Assembly: GCA_049591635.1 (NCBI GenBank)
Contig: JBAWFF010000444.1
Coordinates: 1 to 15,663, forward strand
DNA length: 15,663 nucleotides
Origin: DATFDN01 sp049591635
GTDB lineage: Bacteria > Pseudomonadota > Alphaproteobacteria > Acetobacterales > Acetobacteraceae
Direction: 5' to 3'
The translations under genes were made by a program, and so were the position numbers. This document shows, piece by piece, positions 1 through 5,467 of this stretch (position 1 is its first letter; the number at the start of each line of letters is the position of its first letter). The notes beneath the pieces were generated by a model. That model saw nothing but the letters and a program-made list of their open reading frames with translations, was not told the DNA's origin and did not search any database.

Positions 1-65
1 AGCCAACACATGGTGGCGAGCAGCACGCCCGCGCCGAGCCAACGATGTACATTGATGGAGATCAT
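1..65 (-). CDS. Partial N-terminus of a divergent membrane or secreted protein
   Basis: On the minus strand an ATG at 63-65 opens a frame that stays open to the left edge. It encodes about 21 residues beginning MISINVHRWLGAG and continuing with the hydrophobic stretch VLLATMCW. A short polar start, a basic residue and then a hydrophobic run is what a signal peptide or first membrane helix looks like. The gene would be divergent from the hydrolase operon, and the roughly 100 nt between them would hold both promoters. Only a weak purine-rich stretch (GGGGAAA) lies upstream, so the exact start is uncertain. The family cannot be named from so few residues. It could also be a chance open frame, since 21 codons without a stop is not strong evidence in GC-rich DNA. 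Confidence 0.4.
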   Translation of the reverse strand, partial: MISINVHRWLGAGVLLATMCW

Positions 66-88
66 CGGTCGATTATTTCCCCGTTCGT

Positions 89-117
89 TTGGACGATTCC
101 GCGCGTCAGTTTATACG
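89..117 (+). promoter_or_regulatory. Candidate sigma-70 promoter for the hydrolase-kdoO operon
   Basis: TTGGAC at 89-94 and TATACG at 112-117 are separated by exactly 17 nt in a locally AT-richer segment. This resembles a housekeeping promoter (-35 partly matched, TATA core of the -10 present). Transcription would begin near 124. That fits the Shine-Dalgarno-like AGGAGGT at 154-160 and argues against the far-upstream ATG at position 10 as the start of the first gene. The call rests on motif reading only. Confidence 0.35.
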
Positions 118-153
118 CTCCGCGCACCAAAGCACGGCACGCGCGGCGCGAAC

Positions 154-160
154 AGGAGGT
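154..160 (+). promoter_or_regulatory. Strong Shine-Dalgarno sequence without a standard start codon at its usual distance
   Basis: AGGAGGT is an almost ideal anti-16S match. The next in-frame ATG of the hydrolase is at 196, about 35 nt away, too far for normal initiation. An in-frame ATT (166-168) sits 5 nt after the motif. Either the hydrolase uses a rare ATT start, or the motif is fortuitous and initiation occurs at 196. Confidence 0.4.
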
Positions 161-195
161 CCGTCATTTCTGACCCGCAGGGCTTTCTCGGCCGA

Positions 196-993
196 ATGGA
201 GAGTGCCGCTGTCCGTCATGACACGCCGTGCGGCGTCGGGCGCATGGTGTGGCACGTCTGTGGCGACGGCACCCCGCTGGTGCTGCTGCACGGCGGTACC
301 GGATCATGGCGGCACTGGGTGCGCAATATCGAGGCGTTCGCGGCGGCGCGGAGCGTGGTCTGTCCGGATCTGCCGGGCCTCGGCTGCTCGGACATGCCGC
401 CCGATCCCGAGAACCCACCCGCGATGGCCGCGATCCTCGCGCGCGGTCTCGATCAGGTCATAGGGCGCGACGCGTCCTACGATCTCGCCGGCTTCTCCTA
501 TGGCGGCGTCCTGGCCGGCGTGCTTGCCGCGCACGACACGGGCCGCGTGCGCTCAGTCACGATCGTCGGCTCGGGTGGCCTCGGCCTGCCGCGCGGGACG
601 ACCGAACTGGTCAAGGTCCGCCATCTAGAGGGCGAGGCGCGGATCGCCGCGCATCGCACCAATCTCGCCCGTCTCATGATCGCCGATCCGGGGAAGATCG
701 ACGACCTCGCCCTACTCATCCAGGACTGGAACACGCGCCACTCCCGCCTCAAGAGTCCACTGATCTCGCGCGGCACCTGGCTGCGCGACGCGCTCACGGG
801 CCTGCGTTGCCGGGTGAATGCCATCTACGGCAGCCTCGACGCGCCCTCGATGCCCGATATCGGCGCCCGGGAGCGGGCGATGCGCGCGGTACAGCCAGGA
901 TTGCGGTTCCGTGCTATCGAGGGTGCCGGCCATTGGGTCGCCTATGAGGCGCCCGCCTCGTTCAACGCCACGCTGCGCACCATGCTGGAGTAA
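196..993 (+). CDS. Alpha/beta hydrolase-fold protein
   Basis: This 265-residue protein has the full alpha/beta-hydrolase signature. The oxyanion-hole segment LLHGGTGSW lies at about 30-38. The nucleophile elbow GFSYGG has the candidate catalytic serine at 101. The acid is likely D215 in YGSLDAPS, and the base is H246 in GAGHW near the C-terminus. Length and motif spacing match single-domain members of the family. The substrate cannot be deduced; esterase, lactonase or C-C hydrolase activity are all possible. The frame extends upstream to an ATG at 10, but that N-terminus is low-complexity, has no family character and runs antisense to the divergent gene, so I chose ATG 196. No Shine-Dalgarno precedes 196; ATT 166 would add ten residues. 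The gene opens a tightly spaced operon, with the next start 5 nt after its stop. Confidence 0.85.
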   Translation: MESAAVRHDTPCGVGRMVWHVCGDGTPLVLLHGGTGSWRHWVRNIEAFAAARSVVCPDLPGLGCSDMPPDPENPPAMAAILARGLDQVIGRDASYDLAGFSYGGVLAGVLAAHDTGRVRSVTIVGSGGLGLPRGTTELVKVRHLEGEARIAAHRTNLARLMIADPGKIDDLALLIQDWNTRHSRLKSPLISRGTWLRDALTGLRCRVNAIYGSLDAPSMPDIGARERAMRAVQPGLRFRAIEGAGHWVAYEAPASFNATLRTMLE

Positions 994-998
994 GGTCT

Positions 999-1619
999 GT
1001 GTACATGCCACCCGCGTTCAACGAGGAACGCACCGACATCCTGCACGCGGCGATCCGCGAGGCCGGCCTGGCCACGCTCGTCACGCTCACCGACGAAGGG
1101 CTGATCGCGAGCCACGTGCCCCTGCTGCTCGACCCCACGCCGGCCCCGTACGGCACGCTGATCGGCCACCTCGCGAGCCCGAACCCGCAGGCGAAGCACA
1201 GCGTGGCGGACGTGCAGGCGCTGGCGATCTTCCAGGGCCCGGACGCCTATGTCACGCCGAGTTGGTATGCGACCAAGCGCGAGACCGGCAAGGTCGTGCC
1301 AACCTGGAACTACGTCGCGATCCATGCGTACGGGTCCATCCGCTTCTTCGACGACTCCGCGCGGCTGTTGGAGATCGTCACCCGCCTGACCGAGCGGCAC
1401 GAAAGTTCCCGCGCGCAACCCTGGGGAGTCGCCGACGCGCCGGCCGATTTTGTCGCCACGATGCTGCGCGGCATCATCGGGTTCGAGATTCCGATCGCCC
1501 GGCTCCAAGGCAAGTGGAAGATGAGCCAGAACCGCCCGCCAGCCGACCGCGTCGGCGTGATCGCCGGGCTCACGGAGGAGGGGCGGGAGGACATCGCCGT
1601 GCTGGTCGCGCCCGCCTGA
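999..1619 (+). CDS. FMN-binding PaiB-family protein (negative transcriptional regulator family)
   Basis: The 206-residue product matches the PaiB family, which has a split-barrel flavin-binding fold. It begins MYMPPAFNEE, the typical MYxPxxF opening. It has SHVPLLLD (38-45), GHLASPNPQ (56-64), YVTPSWYATK (84-93), VVPTWNYVAIHAYG (99-112) and KWKMSQNR (172-179), and the length is usual for the family. I chose the GTG start at 999 rather than the ATG at 1005 because it restores the conserved N-terminal MY. In Bacillus, PaiB was described as affecting sporulation and protease genes, but most homologues are uncharacterised. Enzymatic flavin or haem-related roles are known for other split-barrel proteins. 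The gene lies 5 nt downstream of the hydrolase gene and 9 nt upstream of the phosphatase gene, so cotranscription is likely. Confidence 0.9.
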   Translation: MYMPPAFNEERTDILHAAIREAGLATLVTLTDEGLIASHVPLLLDPTPAPYGTLIGHLASPNPQAKHSVADVQALAIFQGPDAYVTPSWYATKRETGKVVPTWNYVAIHAYGSIRFFDDSARLLEIVTRLTERHESSRAQPWGVADAPADFVATMLRGIIGFEIPIARLQGKWKMSQNRPPADRVGVIAGLTEEGREDIAVLVAPA

Positions 1620-1628
1620 GCGCCCCCG

Positions 1629-2300
1629 ATGGACACGATCTTCCGAGGTGATGTCGCCAATGCGAAGGGCCGCGCGCTCGCCTGGGTGGATGCGCTGCTG
1701 GTCGACCACGCGGTGTTCCGGCTGGCCTATGCCAATTTCGCCGTCGTCGCGCCCGCGCGCCTGTATCGCGCCAGCCATCCGACCCCAGGGCGGCTCGCCC
1801 GGCTGACCAAGCGGTACGGGATCAAGACGCTCATCAACCTGCGCGGCCACGCGCGCAACGGCTCGGATGCGCTGTCGCGCGACATGGCGGCGCGGCTGGG
1901 GCTCGACTTCATCGACATGGCGCTGGAGAGTCGCGGGGCGCCGCAGCGGGACCGTATCCTGCGTCTCCACGAGATCACACGAACCATGCGGGTGCCCGCG
2001 CTGATCCATTGCAAATCCGGCGCCGACCGCGCGGGCCTCGCGGCCGGGCTGTTCGTGCTGTTCGAGGGCGGCACCGCGCGCGACGCCCTGCGTCAGCTTT
2101 CGCTGCGTTACGGCCATATCAGGCGCTCGCGCACCGGCATCCTGGATGCGTTCTTCTTGCTCTACGAGCGCGAGGCGGAGGGGCGGAAACCCTTCCTCGA
2201 CTGGGTTCGCGAGGACTACGACGAGGCCGCGCTGCGCCGGGACTTCCACGCGCACGGCCTGGCGAGCTTCATCAACGACTGGGTGCTGGCCCATGAATGA
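1629..2300 (+). CDS. Cys-based protein tyrosine / dual-specificity phosphatase-like protein
   Basis: This 223-residue protein carries the P-loop signature HCKSGADRAG, a perfect HC-X5-R motif with predicted nucleophile C128 and phosphate-binding R134. Upstream, the segment around 37-73 (YANFAVV, LYRASHPTPGRL, YGIKTLINLRG) matches the N-terminal half of bacterial DSP-like phosphatases. The general-acid aspartate cannot be assigned with certainty. No signal peptide or membrane helix is seen, so it is probably cytoplasmic. The gene starts 9 nt after the PaiB-family gene, and its last codons overlap the start of kdoO by 8 nt, implying translational coupling. The context suggests a substrate linked to LPS Kdo or core metabolism, such as a phospho-sugar or regulatory phosphoprotein. 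That is inference; the family also includes phosphoinositide and protein phosphatases. Confidence 0.85.
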   Translation: MDTIFRGDVANAKGRALAWVDALLVDHAVFRLAYANFAVVAPARLYRASHPTPGRLARLTKRYGIKTLINLRGHARNGSDALSRDMAARLGLDFIDMALESRGAPQRDRILRLHEITRTMRVPALIHCKSGADRAGLAAGLFVLFEGGTARDALRQLSLRYGHIRRSRTGILDAFFLLYEREAEGRKPFLDWVREDYDEAALRRDFHAHGLASFINDWVLAHE

Positions 2301-3198
2301 TCCCGTCCGGCTGCGCGCCGACGACGTGCTGACCGAGTTGGACATCGCCGACTGGCACGGCCCGTTCGCGCCCGCGATGCAGGATGAAGCCGTGCGCGCG
2401 CTGGAGGCGGGGAAGGTGTTGTTCTTGCCCCGCCTGCCGTTCCGGACACTGCCCGAGGAGGCGATATTCCTGACCGATACCGTTGCCGGCGGCGCGCGCA
2501 AGAATGTCAGCCTCGATCCGGCGACAGGTCAGACCGGCAATGTCGGCTTGCCAGCCGATGCCGCCGCCCGCTTGACCGCGATGATCGAGCGCTTCGGACG
2601 CGGGGCCGAGCACTTGGTCGCCGACCTGCTCCCCGGCTATGCCGCATCGTTGGAGCGCGCGCGCACCAGTTTCCGCCCGACGGAGATCGCCGGGCGCGGC
2701 TATTCACCCCGCCATGACGACCGCCGGCTGCACGTCGATGCGTTCCCGACCCGGCCGATGCATGGTCGGCGCATCTTGCGCCTGTTCAGCAATGTCGCCG
2801 CCGACGGCTCGCCGCGCGCCTGGCGTGTCGGCGAACCGTTCGAGAGCTTCGCGCGGACCTTCGTCCCGCGCATTCGTCCGCAGCCGCCCGGGGGCGCCTG
2901 GCTGATGCATCGGCTCGGGCTGACCAAGAGCCGGCGCAGCCGCTACGATCACACGATGCTGCGGCTACATGATCTCGCCAAACTCGACGCATCATGGCAG
3001 GCGGGCGCGCCCCGCGCGGACGTCGCCTTCCCGGCGGGCTGCACCTGGCTGTGCTTCACCGATCAGGTGCTGCACGCGGCGCTGGCGGGCAATTGCGCGC
3101 TGGAGCAGACTTTCCACCTGCCGGTCGAGGCGATGCGGACGCCGACCACGTCCCCGCTGCGCGTGCTGGAGGCGGCGGCGGGCAGGCGCTTGGTGTAA
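2293..3198 (+). CDS. kdoO: Kdo 3-hydroxylase, Fe(II)/2-oxoglutarate-dependent dioxygenase (KdoO)
   Basis: KdoO enzymes oxidise Kdo in the LPS inner core to the 3-hydroxylated sugar Ko, using O2, Fe(II) and 2-oxoglutarate; they were characterised in Burkholderia and Yersinia. The 301-residue protein has the family landmarks as I recall them: KNVSLDP (70-76), RLHVDAFPTRP with the HxD iron ligands H147 and D149, GRRILRLFSNV (158-168), RAWRVGEPFESFA (175-187), the distal iron histidine H261 in DQVLHAA, LEQTFHLP (270-277) and the C-terminal SPLRVLE. The length fits the family. I chose ATG 2293 because it overlaps the phosphatase stop (ATGAATGA); the longer frame starts far inside the phosphatase gene. 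It is the last gene of the operon and is followed 9 nt later by a GC hairpin. The modification replaces labile Kdo chemistry in the outer membrane, so the gene points to an LPS-bearing host. Confidence 0.9.
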   Translation: MNDPVRLRADDVLTELDIADWHGPFAPAMQDEAVRALEAGKVLFLPRLPFRTLPEEAIFLTDTVAGGARKNVSLDPATGQTGNVGLPADAAARLTAMIERFGRGAEHLVADLLPGYAASLERARTSFRPTEIAGRGYSPRHDDRRLHVDAFPTRPMHGRRILRLFSNVAADGSPRAWRVGEPFESFARTFVPRIRPQPPGGAWLMHRLGLTKSRRSRYDHTMLRLHDLAKLDASWQAGAPRADVAFPAGCTWLCFTDQVLHAALAGNCALEQTFHLPVEAMRTPTTSPLRVLEAAAGRRLV

Positions 3199-3207
3199 GA
3201 CGGAGAC

Positions 3208-3233
3208 GTCGGGGCGGGTTGCCCCGCCCGGAC
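3208..3233. terminator. GC-rich hairpin just after kdoO
   Basis: Starting 9 nt past the kdoO stop, GTC-G-GGGCGGG pairs with CCCGCCC-G-GAC around a TTGC loop. That gives 10 base pairs interrupted by a single G-G mismatch. No run of T follows on either strand. It could therefore be a Rho-dependent pause, an mRNA 3'-end stabiliser or part of a double terminator with the hairpin at 3334-3363. Its position also places it just past the stop of the minus-strand small ORF at 3242-3319, so it could serve both directions. Confidence 0.45.
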
Positions 3234-3241
3234 CGCCTCCC

Positions 3242-3319
3242 CTATCGCTTCACGATGATCTTGACGCGAACCGTCATAACCACCATGATGCGTAGTGGAA
3301 GCCACGCATGCTTCTTCAT
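3242..3319 (-). CDS. Small ORF, 25-residue basic microprotein candidate
   Basis: An ATG (minus strand, 3317-3319) preceded by GGAGG with a 5-nt spacer opens a 25-codon frame ending in TAG at 3242-3244. It begins MKKHAWLPLRIMVV and ends VRVKIIVKR. It is strongly basic, with no acidic residue, and its beta-branched hydrophobic residues are interleaved with Lys/Arg. This could be a membrane-associated peptide or leader. The ORF is antisense to its flanking genes and sits between two hairpins, the 3' one just past its stop. The ribosome binding site is better than that of most annotated genes in the window. I do not recognise the family, and a chance ORF is possible because it is so short. Confidence 0.4.
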   Translation of the reverse strand: MKKHAWLPLRIMVVMTVRVKIIVKR

Positions 3320-3324
3320 GCCAG

Positions 3325-3329
3325 CCTCC
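3325..3329 (-). promoter_or_regulatory. Ribosome binding site of the 25-codon ORF
   Basis: GGAGG on the minus strand is followed by CTGGC and then ATG. This is a textbook distance and the main reason to take the small ORF seriously. The hairpin at 3334-3363 ends only 4 nt further upstream, so a folded leader could affect access to this site. Confidence 0.45.
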
Positions 3330-3333
3330 GTTT

Positions 3334-3363
3334 GCGCCGGTCGGGCCTATTCCCGGCCGGCGC
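3334..3363 (+). terminator. Likely intrinsic terminator (12-bp stem)
   Basis: GCGCCGGTCGGG pairs with CCCGGCCGGCGC around a 6-nt loop (CCTATT). In plus-strand RNA all 12 positions pair, one as a U-G wobble. The stem is followed by CTCTGTTTTA, a modest T-rich tail. This polarity fits termination of transcription coming from kdoO. On the minus strand the wobble becomes a C-A mismatch, and no T-run follows, so the element is better as a plus-strand terminator. Confidence 0.55.
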
Positions 3364-3403
3364 CTCTGTTTTAGGCTGGCGTCGTTAACGCGGGTTCAAC
3401 GGC

Positions 3404-4177
3404 ATGGGCGGCCCGGAAACAGACCCTCCGGTCTTTTCGTCGGAAGACTATGTCGCGCCCGGCCTCGCCCGCGTGCGCCCGGACGCGTGCTTTCCCAACA
3501 TGGTGGCGGGCGATCGCTCACGCTCGGATTGGCCGTATCTGCGCCGCGAGATACCGCACGCGTGGTACGTGGATCGCCGCCAACCCGGCGTCGGCTTCGT
3601 CAGCCGCGATGAGGCGCACATCCTCTACAACACCGCCCAACGGTTCGCCGGCGCCCGGGCGCTGGAGATCGGCTGTTGGCTCGGCTGGTCCGCCTGCCAC
3701 CTCGCGCTCGGCGGAGTGACCCTCGACGTCATCGACCCGTTGCTCGGTGATCCCGATATCTACGCGAGCGTGCGGGCCTCGCTGCGCTGCGCGGGGGTGC
3801 TGGAGCGGACCAGCCTGATCCCGGGCATGAGCCCGGCCCGAGTGTTCGAACTGGATGGTCTGTTCCGTCGCGGCTGGACCCTGTTCTTCATCGACGGCAA
3901 CCACGATGCGCCGGCGCCTCTCGCCGACGCGAAGGCGGTGGCCGCCGTGGCGCCCGCCGACGCGCTGGTGCTGCTCCATGACCTTGTCTGTCCCGATGTC
4001 GCCCAAGGCCTGGCGTGGTTTCGCGCGCAAGGATGGCGGACCATGCTGTATCAGACGATGCAGATCATGGGGGTAGCCTGGCGCGGCGCGGCGCGGCCGA
4101 TCGCGCACGTGCCCGATCCTCGGGTCGCCTGGACGTTGCCCGAGCACCTGCGATCCTGGCCCGTGTGCGGCCTTTAG
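3404..4177 (+). CDS. Class I SAM-dependent methyltransferase (Methyltransf_24-like)
   Basis: This 257-residue protein contains SAM-binding motif I as ALEIGCWLGWSA (86-97). The acidic end of the second strand follows as LDVIDPLLGD (107-116). LFFIDGNHD (160-168) and LVLLHDLVCPD (188-198) are the signature pair of the Methyltransf_24 group, whose members include O-methyltransferases in polysaccharide and natural-product clusters. D164, H167, H192 and D193 are candidates for metal or acceptor-site residues. No signal peptide is seen. The upstream gap holds a terminator, so the gene probably has its own promoter, although none is obvious and no Shine-Dalgarno precedes the ATG. It converges on a glycosyltransferase gene, with stop codons overlapping by 4 nt. 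A sugar-methylation role in surface glycan assembly is plausible but not shown. Confidence 0.8.
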   Translation: MGGPETDPPVFSSEDYVAPGLARVRPDACFPNMVAGDRSRSDWPYLRREIPHAWYVDRRQPGVGFVSRDEAHILYNTAQRFAGARALEIGCWLGWSACHLALGGVTLDVIDPLLGDPDIYASVRASLRCAGVLERTSLIPGMSPARVFELDGLFRRGWTLFFIDGNHDAPAPLADAKAVAAVAPADALVLLHDLVCPDVAQGLAWFRAQGWRTMLYQTMQIMGVAWRGAARPIAHVPDPRVAWTLPEHLRSWPVCGL

Positions 4178-5220
4178 GCGCCGGAGGGATGCCAGCCCGC
4201 CATCGCGTCCGCGAGGACGGTCTCGAACGCGGGCCCGGCCCGGCGTTCACTGAATAGCGCGGTGATGCGGCGGGCGCCGTCGATCATCCGACGGCGGAGA
4301 TCGCCGCTTTCGACCAACATCCGCAGGCACCAGGCGAGCATCTCCACATCGCCCAGCGGATGGATCAGCGCGTTGTGGCCGTGCTTCCAGACGCCCTCAT
4401 AGCAAGCAAGATCGCTGAGCACGACCGGGACGCCATGCCACGCCGCCTCCACCGGGGCGAGCGGCATGCTTTCGTCCGCCGACGGGAGGCTGAATACGTC
4501 GGCGGAGCGATACAGGGCATGGACCTGCTCCGGCGCGAGCCCGCCGGTCAGGCGGAACCGGGCGGGATCCGCTTGCACGATCGAGGCGCCGGGCTCCTCG
4601 ATCGTGTGCATTTCGCCGACCAGCACGCATTCCAGGGACGCGCCGCGAAGCCGCGCCACCGCTTGCACCAGGTCGGATTGACGCTTGCGCGGATAGACCG
4701 AGCCGACACACAGGACGCGGATGGTGCCCGGGGCCTTCGGCGCGGTCTCGCCCGGCGCGGGCGGCGCGACGATGCCCGCCACCACGTCCATCCGGCCCGG
4801 CGCACCGTGGGTTAGCATCGGACCGAACAAGCGCTCCGCCACCGCGCGGCTGGGAAAGATCAGTCGGTCGGCGCGGGCTAACACATGCGCCGCCTTCGGC
4901 TGGGCGAGCACGGCGCGAACGCCTGCGATGCCCTCGTGGATCCACCACACGACGGGCAGCCGGCCGATCAGGTCGAACAGCGCGTCGGCGGCGAAGATCG
5001 TGCAGCCCACCACGACATCATGCTCGGCCCAGACCGCGCTACTGCCAATCGGAATGCCGGCCGCCTCGAAGCGGGCGAGCAACGCCGCGGCCGGACCGTC
5101 CAGAGGCGGTGTCAGCACGCGGACGGCGTGCCCGTTTGCGAGAAGCCAACGTGCCTGCTCGTACAGGGCGACGACCGCGCCGTTGGGCGCCAGCTCGTGG
5201 ATGATGAACAGCACCCGCAT
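4174..5220 (-). CDS. Family 4 (GT-B) glycosyltransferase
   Basis: This 348-residue protein has the architecture of a GT-B retaining glycosyltransferase. The N-terminal Rossmann half begins MRVLFIIHELAPNGAVVALY, a typical acceptor-domain opening with a short glycine-containing loop. The C-terminal half has VLCVGSVYPRKRQ (169-181; R178, K179 and R180 are donor-phosphate candidates), LVGEMH (200-205), FRLTGGLAPEQV (222-233) and the EX7E motif with E250 and E258 in SADESMPLAPVEAAWHGVPVV. The predicted role is transfer of a sugar from a nucleotide donor to a growing surface glycan on the cytoplasmic face of the membrane. Donor and acceptor are unknown. The gene converges on the methyltransferase gene and diverges from the ABC transporter operon. 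The sequence just before its ATG has only a poor ribosome binding site (GGGAA abutting the start). Confidence 0.88.
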   Translation of the reverse strand: MRVLFIIHELAPNGAVVALYEQARWLLANGHAVRVLTPPLDGPAAALLARFEAAGIPIGSSAVWAEHDVVVGCTIFAADALFDLIGRLPVVWWIHEGIAGVRAVLAQPKAAHVLARADRLIFPSRAVAERLFGPMLTHGAPGRMDVVAGIVAPPAPGETAPKAPGTIRVLCVGSVYPRKRQSDLVQAVARLRGASLECVLVGEMHTIEEPGASIVQADPARFRLTGGLAPEQVHALYRSADVFSLPSADESMPLAPVEAAWHGVPVVLSDLACYEGVWKHGHNALIHPLGDVEMLAWCLRMLVESGDLRRRMIDGARRITALFSERRAGPAFETVLADAMAGWHPSGA

Positions 5221-5290
5221 TTCCCGCAGACTACAAGGGGGGGACCGGCGTGCGAAGGTGGCGCTGGCGTTTTCAGCGCCGCCACGTTAA

Positions 5291-5324
5291 GCCACGATGC
5301 AGCGACCCGGGTTGCTGCCGTGGC
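5291..5324. promoter_or_regulatory. Interrupted inverted repeat in the divergent intergenic region
   Basis: The arms are GCCACG (5291-5296) with CGTGGC (5319-5324), and GCAGCGA (5299-5305) with TTGCTGC (5312-5318), meeting at the palindrome CCCGGG (5306-5311). Only a 2-nt AT bulge on the left and one G-T wobble break the symmetry. The element lies about 70 nt upstream of the glycosyltransferase start and about 25 nt upstream of the Tat-leader ORF. It is well placed for an operator or an RNA structure. No regulator is identifiable. Confidence 0.35.
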
Positions 5325-5347
5325 CTGGGCTGGGGGGCTATAGCAAG

Positions 5348-5467
5348 ATGAGACGCCGGGATTTCCGGTCGGGCGCGGGCGCCGCGCTGGCAGCCTCGGA
5401 TCGTGTGGGGAGTGGAGAAGGCAGCGTGACCGCGCGTGCCCTCTCGCTAACCCCTCGGGGCGCCTAG
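5348..5467 (+). pseudogene. 39-codon Tat-leader ORF, probable relic of an ABC substrate-binding protein gene
   Basis: The ORF begins MRRRDF and continues RSGAGAALAAS, a twin-arginine motif (RRDF) followed by a small-residue hydrophobic stretch ending in an ALA-type cleavage site. Many extracellular binding proteins of Dpp/Opp transporters begin this way. After about residue 17 the sequence has no binding-protein character, and it stops with TAG directly abutting the ATG of the first permease gene (TAGATG). It occupies the position where the binding protein gene normally stands. The simplest reading is that an internal deletion removed the mature protein. A part of its 3' end (5439-5454) resembles the dispersed repeat at 15616, supporting loss down to intergenic sequence. 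Alternatively it is a short translated leader coupling translation to the permease. The ribosome binding site is weak. Confidence 0.5.

Noticed and set aside
10..195. 62-residue N-terminal extension of the hydrolase from the ATG at 10
   Set aside because: The sequence has no family character, lies upstream of the candidate promoter and Shine-Dalgarno, and runs antisense to a plausible divergent gene start.
942..2501. 519-codon minus-strand open frame across the PaiB-family, phosphatase and kdoO genes
   Set aside because: It lies antisense to three well-recognised genes, and its own translation is low-complexity with no recognisable motif.
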